Source of the DNA: Ulota crispa
Taxonomy: Eukaryota; Streptophyta; Bryopsida; Orthotrichales; Orthotrichaceae
Direction: 5' to 3'
NCBI GenBank assembly: GCA_963920765.1
Contig: OY987243.1
Span: 8,060,001-8,124,000, forward strand
Length of the DNA stretch: 64,000 bases
Shown here piece by piece: positions 61,698 to 64,000 of this stretch; the stretch's first letter is position 1, and every line of letters starts with the position of its first letter. The position numbers were made by a program, and so were the translations under genes. The notes beneath the pieces were generated by a model. That model searched no databases, was not told where the DNA came from, and saw only the letters and a list, made by a program, of their open reading frames with translations.

Positions 61698-62061
61698 AAA
61701 GTTTGTGCAGTTAGAAACAAATGTAGAGTCTTGTGTATAGTACATGCTTTTGCCACTTGAAAAGTAAAATCACACTTCTTTGATGTTCTATATAGTGGGT
61801 GTGTAAAAACTCACATCATATCCTATTTAAATCCAATTCAATAAAACAAATTATTTTGTAATCTAGATGAGTCCTTTGCTTCATTTCAAATATGTGATGT
61901 CATATTATCATAGAGTAGTACTAACAAGCAGTAATGGCACTTCCTACTCGATGCATTCACCATTAGAATTTTATTAGGATTTTCATATGTTAGAATGCAA
62001 GGTTAGATTTCAATAAAACTTCAAATTGTATCTTTGTGGTAATATTGCAAACACTGTTTTG

Positions 62062-62316
62062 AACACAATATTCATTAAATTGGGAAAAAAGGCAGAGTTT
62101 GGGACTTTTGAAGGTCTAAGGTGATCACCTTAAACCAAGTTCAGCGTTTTTTTTGGTACACGTGCCCTCACCTTAATGGAGGAATCTGCGAGGGAAAAAA
62201 TCTTAGTGGCTCATACTAAACTTGATACCTTCAAATTTGGTTTAAGGTGACATTTTTGAATTTAGGTGAAGTACAACTTGGGAATTGCATTTTCCTAATT
62301 TAATGAATATTGTGCT
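62062..62316. mobile_element. MITE-B, TSD TTTG, inside a LINE remnant
   Basis: Starts AACACAATATTCATTAAATT and ends AATTTAATGAATATTGTGCT. TTTG is duplicated exactly (62058-62061 and 62317-62320). Ignoring the insert, LINE-like coding on both sides shares one frame. Confidence 0.9.
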
Positions 62317-62714
62317 TTTGGCAGTGTACATACGCGGTAGAAGCTTGGAGACGCTACCATCATGCAGCCGATCGCCACCGAGTCCCAAAGCTGAGGAGCT
62401 GGGAGCACGCATTGATGGGGAGATTCAAAATCCCAATTGCAAAAGATAAGGCTCAAAAATTATATGTTTACAAGAACTATCCATGGGACCTGCTACGATG
62501 CTTCATCATCTGGTACCTGTGGCTGGAGCGATGCGAGCAACGATTTCAACTTCAACAACCAGCAGCACACAGAGTACTGCAATGAGCTTGGCAGGCCACG
62601 ATTCACACAGGCTTGGCCACATGGCGAGAAATCCACAAGTACCCCCATGGAAGACGAACAACGACTGAAGCCAGAAGCTGCATTTCGAGCAGAGTGGGCC
62701 AAGCCACCAGACAT
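62314..62714 (+). pseudogene. LINE reverse-transcriptase zinc-binding region, remnant
   Basis: The frame from 62310 reads FWQCTYAVEAW, then about 50 residues on WDLLRCFIIWYLWLERCEQRF. This is the usual pattern of the zinc-binding and C-terminal part of plant non-LTR retrotransposon polyproteins (Phe/Trp-x-Cys near the start, then W-x2-LR-x3-IW-x-LW-x-ER). An in-frame TGA at 62584 interrupts it, after which the same frame continues with AWQATIHTGLATWREIHKY and ends near 62714. The upstream polymerase core is absent. A MITE-B sits at its 5' edge and a MITE-D 65 bp past its end, so it is a dead fragment. Confidence 0.7.
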
Positions 62715-62779
62715 GTTTTGTAAGCAAGAATCACGTGGTATTAGCTGGTACCACCAACCCCCCTGGCTTGTATTTTACC

Positions 62780-63173
62780 AAGGGAATTGATATGTGTACC
62801 ACACCCTAGAGTAAATTTTAGACTCCTATCATCAAAAAGCTAAATTTGAGAATTTGGAATTCAGATTTGGACTCAAAGACCACGATTTAGTCTGGAACCA
62901 TAAAAAAAAATTGCAATTCAACCATACCCAATGAAAAAGTTTAGTTAGGGAGAAAAATGTTATTTTTACTTTTGTTTGTAAAAAAGATAAACTTTTTCAT
63001 TAGGTGTTGTTGAATTGCAACTTTTTTTGTGATTTTAGACTAAATCATGGTCTCTAAATCTAAATATGAACTCCAAATTCTCAAATTTAACTTTTTGATG
63101 ATAGGAGTCTAAAACTTACTCTAGGGTGTGGTACAGTAATTGAATGGGTGTGGTACACATATCAATTCCCCTT
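62780..63173. mobile_element. MITE-D copy 3, foldback
   Basis: Ends AAGGGAATTGATATGTGTACC and GTACACATATCAATTCCCCTT (inner parts). Flanks GTATTTTACC (62770-62779) and GTATATTACC (63174-63183) match at 9 of 10, a Mutator-like size. Arms mirror around about 62980. Confidence 0.9.
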
Positions 63174-63467
63174 GTATATTACCAAGCATGATTAATTAAA
63201 GAAATCGCGTGGCAGTCTCGGGAGGCACCCGTTTTTTCCCCACGGGGGTTTTTCAATATCGCAGACACTACAAATGTGATATTCCAGAGAGGGTTGAGAA
63301 TTTAGTAGTATGATTTTGAGACACTTAAGCTAATTCTGAAGATTGCTTTTCGGATCATTGCTCCATGGCTGTTTAGAATTTCTGAATTTAAACTTCTACT
63401 AATGATTGCTTCATATAAAATTTGTTTGTAGATCTTATGTAGACAGATTACTTGCATATTTACAGTA

Positions 63468-63724
63468 AACACCATATTCGTTAATTTGGGAAAAACAGAG
63501 GTACCATTTTGTACTCCACCTCAAACCCAAAAAGTTATTTTAAACCATATTTGAAAGTATCAAATTCAGTTTGAGCCATTAAGATTTTATCCCTTGCAAA
63601 TTTCTCCTCTCAGGTGAGGGCACGTGTACAAAAGAAAATGCTAGGCTTAGTTTCAGGTGATCACCTCAAACTTCTTGAAAGTCCCAAAATGTACCATTTT
63701 CCCCAAATTAACGAATATGGTGTT
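63468..63724. mobile_element. MITE-B, TSD AGTA
   Basis: Starts AACACCATATTCGTTAATTT and ends AAATTAACGAATATGGTGTT. AGTA is duplicated exactly (63464-63467 and 63725-63728). Core in reverse orientation. Confidence 0.93.
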
Positions 63725-63845
63725 AGTACCTTAGTACTCCGTGCTTTGGTAACCAAAAATTTAGCACTAGTCAGGACCTCTTGGGCCTGAGTCTCTAACT
63801 GGTCCACGACTCCAATACAACAGTATTTGACATTGTCATCTAGTT

Positions 63846-64000
63846 AACACTATATTTGGTAAATTGGGAAAAACAGAGGTTTCATTTTGTACTCCACCTT
63901 AAACATTGCCATATTCATTAAATTGGGAAAACATTGGGTACCATTTTGTACCTCACCTTAATCCAAAATAGCCACCTTAAACCAAATTCAAAGGTATTAG
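63846..64000. mobile_element. MITE-B cut by the window end, with a nested long-subtype MITE-B
   Basis: Starts AACACTATATTTGGTAAATT. At about 63904 a second start (TTGCCATATTCATTAAATT) interrupts the TACTCCACCTTAAAC stretch and continues with the TACCTCACCTTAATCCAAAA block of the long subtype. Both run off the window. Confidence 0.8.

Overview
The window looks like nuclear DNA of a land plant, most likely a non-seed lineage (bryophyte or lycophyte/fern grade); the lineage is a guess, the kingdom is not. The support is a 14-exon gene with GT-AG introns for a plant-type Shaker potassium channel (six-helix core, cNMP domain, ankyrin repeats, KHA domain). The rest is AT-rich, gene-poor DNA packed with short non-autonomous DNA transposons.

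Layout. 4-10419 (+) is the complete AKT-type channel, 977 residues from 14 exons that join in frame; several introns carry MITEs. 10.4-12.0 kb shows no gene. Three small predicted genes, at about 12.0-12.4 kb (-), 53.0-53.4 kb (+) and 57.4-58.0 kb (-), encode low-complexity proteins that share a Cys/His unit (P-D-x(n)-H-x-C-x4-C-P-x(1-3)-C-N/H). I do not recognise the family. Two of the loci carry the unit twice. A decayed LINE reverse-transcriptase zinc-binding region lies at 62.3-62.7 kb. From 13.5 kb to the end nearly everything else is repeats, with a G-rich minisatellite at 19.4-19.8 kb and a G-poor, strand-asymmetric AT-rich block at about 36.3-42.1 kb.

Repeat families, defined here by comparing copies inside the window. 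MITE-A: about 320 bp, inverted-repeat ends. MITE-B: about 25 copies, 120-330 bp, ends AACACCATATT/AATATGGTGTT, with an exact 4-bp target duplication at 13 copies. FB-C: 0.7-1.9 kb foldbacks with CCCCTAAAGG ends inserted at TTAA, piggyBac-like. MITE-D: about 395 bp foldback with roughly 10-bp duplications. MITE-E: about 365 bp, CATGGTTGTTAC ends, 8-bp duplications, hAT-like. MITE-F and F': TAAGGTAGGAG ends, TA target. K: hAT-like CAGGGGTGGCAAC ends. Many are nested, which gives a relative chronology (for example B inside C inside B).

The potassium channel and the Cys-motif genes show no obvious functional link. The strongest leads are the Cys-motif family, the 4-bp-TSD MITE family, the TTAA foldbacks, and the inverted MITE-F' pair flanking exon 11 of the channel gene, one copy of which abuts the intron 10 splice donor.
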